Assembly (NCBI RefSeq): GCF_021347895.1
Contig: NC_067117.1
Coordinates: 21,880,358 to 21,944,357, forward strand
Source: Acanthochromis polyacanthus
Taxonomy: Eukaryota; Chordata; Actinopteri; Pomacentridae
DNA: 64,000 nucleotides
Direction of reading: 5' to 3'
Shown here one piece after another: positions 62,827-64,000 of the stretch. Position numbers and translations under genes: made by a program. Under the pieces are notes generated by a model that saw only the letters and a program-made list of their open reading frames with translations, had not been told where the DNA came from and searched no databases. The stretch's first letter is position 1. Each line of letters begins with the position of its first letter.

Positions 62827-63693
62827 TTTGGATCATGCCGTGATGCAGCCCTGCTAGTTGTTTTTTTCTGCAGTGAATTATCCATTTTACAGATGAATGT
62901 TCCTCAGAAACAATTCCTAAGTCACTGCATTTAGGGACTACTGTTGCTGCAACCTTCACTTAGCTTTTATCCTATAGCAGGATGATAATAAAGTGCATTC
63001 AGACCATTCTATAATGTAGAATAGGCTGGCTGAACAAGCCTGCTGTCAGATGTGCATGGTCCCCAAGCGATGAATTCTCTAACTTTGATGACCCCTGACT
63101 TTTCTTGTGTTTCTACCAGGAAAGTTGTTTGTGGTTAGAAAGTGGAGCATCCCAACAATCTCTGAATAAATTGTAAAAACTTTGGTAATCCTTTCACCTA
63201 GCAGCATCCTGGCATGCAAAAGATGAAGTCCTTTCGATTTGCATGCTAACATGCTAAACTTAGATGGTGGTCATGGTAAAGCCTATTGAATGGTTGTTAT
63301 TGTGAAAACATTTAGTTCAGTACTGCTCCATAGAGTGACTATGATGTTTGTTTGTTGGTTTATGTCTGTGTTACCAGGGTCAGCTTTCTAGTATCATACT
63401 GTGAAACCCGTCTGCATTTTAGAATTTAAAATGCTAGTTAAATGGTCAACCAAATATTATTCTTTTATTGCTGATTTTAATAATTCTTTGGTCACTGTAA
63501 GTCTCTAGTGCACCTTTAATGATAAATGGAAGGTACAAAGTAGCTGTACATCATTTTTATAGCAGCGTATTATGCTAAATATCAGACATGCTGAGACAAG
63601 TTGTTACATTTGTTTGGATAGCAGCAGAATTTTGGCTTCCAGTGAAGTTGGCTTTGGAATGAAATTCCACAGTTTTTATATGTCCATATGGTG

Positions 63694-63712
63694 TTTTTTT
63701 TTTTTTTTTTTT
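63694..63712 (+). repeat. T19 homopolymer
   Basis: A run of 19 T in intron 5. On the other strand it could be the poly(A) tail of an old retrocopy, but no such copy is recognised beside it. Confidence 0.9.
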
Positions 63713-64000
63713 GTATTCTAGAATACATATCATGAGTGATATAAGCAGTCAGCGCCACGGCTGAGCATTTCTACCTTGAAACTGCTCTATGCTGATGACA
63801 GTTTTAAATAAAGAGATTCAGACAGCAGTGTTTTATACTTAACAAACCTGAGGACACTTTTCCATCAACTTTTTGGGGTGGGTCTTTCTTTCTTAGAGGA
63901 GATACTAAGAAGGAGAGACTAGTTCGGTTTTCATTTGCAAAGCTGGCCAAAGAGATATTGTGAGTCTGTATCTAACATTAACATCATTAAAGTATTCAAG

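Noticed and set aside
62438..62959. 173-residue minus-strand open frame, the second longest in the window
   Set aside because: It has no recognisable domain and reads through a diverged antisense SINE remnant, so it is probably a chance frame.

Overview
The window reads as nuclear DNA of a ray-finned (teleost) fish. It is gene-poor and AT-rich, with vertebrate-type split exons, very long (GT)n microsatellites, a hAT-type element, a broken Tc1/mariner transposase and several dispersed repeats that I recognise from fish genomes. The species cannot be named from the sequence.

One protein-coding gene is clear: the first five coding exons of slc25a26, the mitochondrial S-adenosylmethionine carrier, on the + strand. 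The exons are 30936-30968, 32971-33127, 35577-35695, 44591-44695 and 46754-46801. They join in frame to 154 residues, a little over half of the roughly 274-residue protein. Intron 5 runs off the right edge, so the 3' half of the gene is outside the window. A compact promoter-like block with CRE, ETS and YY1 motifs and two short upstream ORFs sits at about 30.77-30.93 kb.

From 1 to 30.7 kb there is no intact protein gene. This part holds a 1593-bp non-autonomous hAT element with a perfect 8-bp target duplication (4879-6471), a short palindrome-rich inverted-repeat element (7237-7511), a fragment of a RecQ-like helicase exon (8044-8382, minus strand), and a tRNA neighbourhood at 23.5-29 kb. In that neighbourhood four tRNA-Thr copies lie in tandemly duplicated units. 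A tRNA-Val(UAC) gene on the minus strand is split into two exact halves by 2.8 kb of AT-rich DNA.

From 31 to 64 kb the DNA is slc25a26 introns. They carry a SINE with target duplications (32147-32510), a G-quadruplex-type run, a decayed Tc1/mariner transposase, a 78-bp palindromic TA-flanked MITE, two copies of an unnamed dispersed repeat, a LINE-like 3' fragment and many microsatellites. Several GC-richer, low-repeat stretches and CTCF-like motifs could be regulatory, but that cannot be shown from one sequence. I found no new multi-gene system. The most unusual items are the split tRNA-Val and the tRNA-Thr array.
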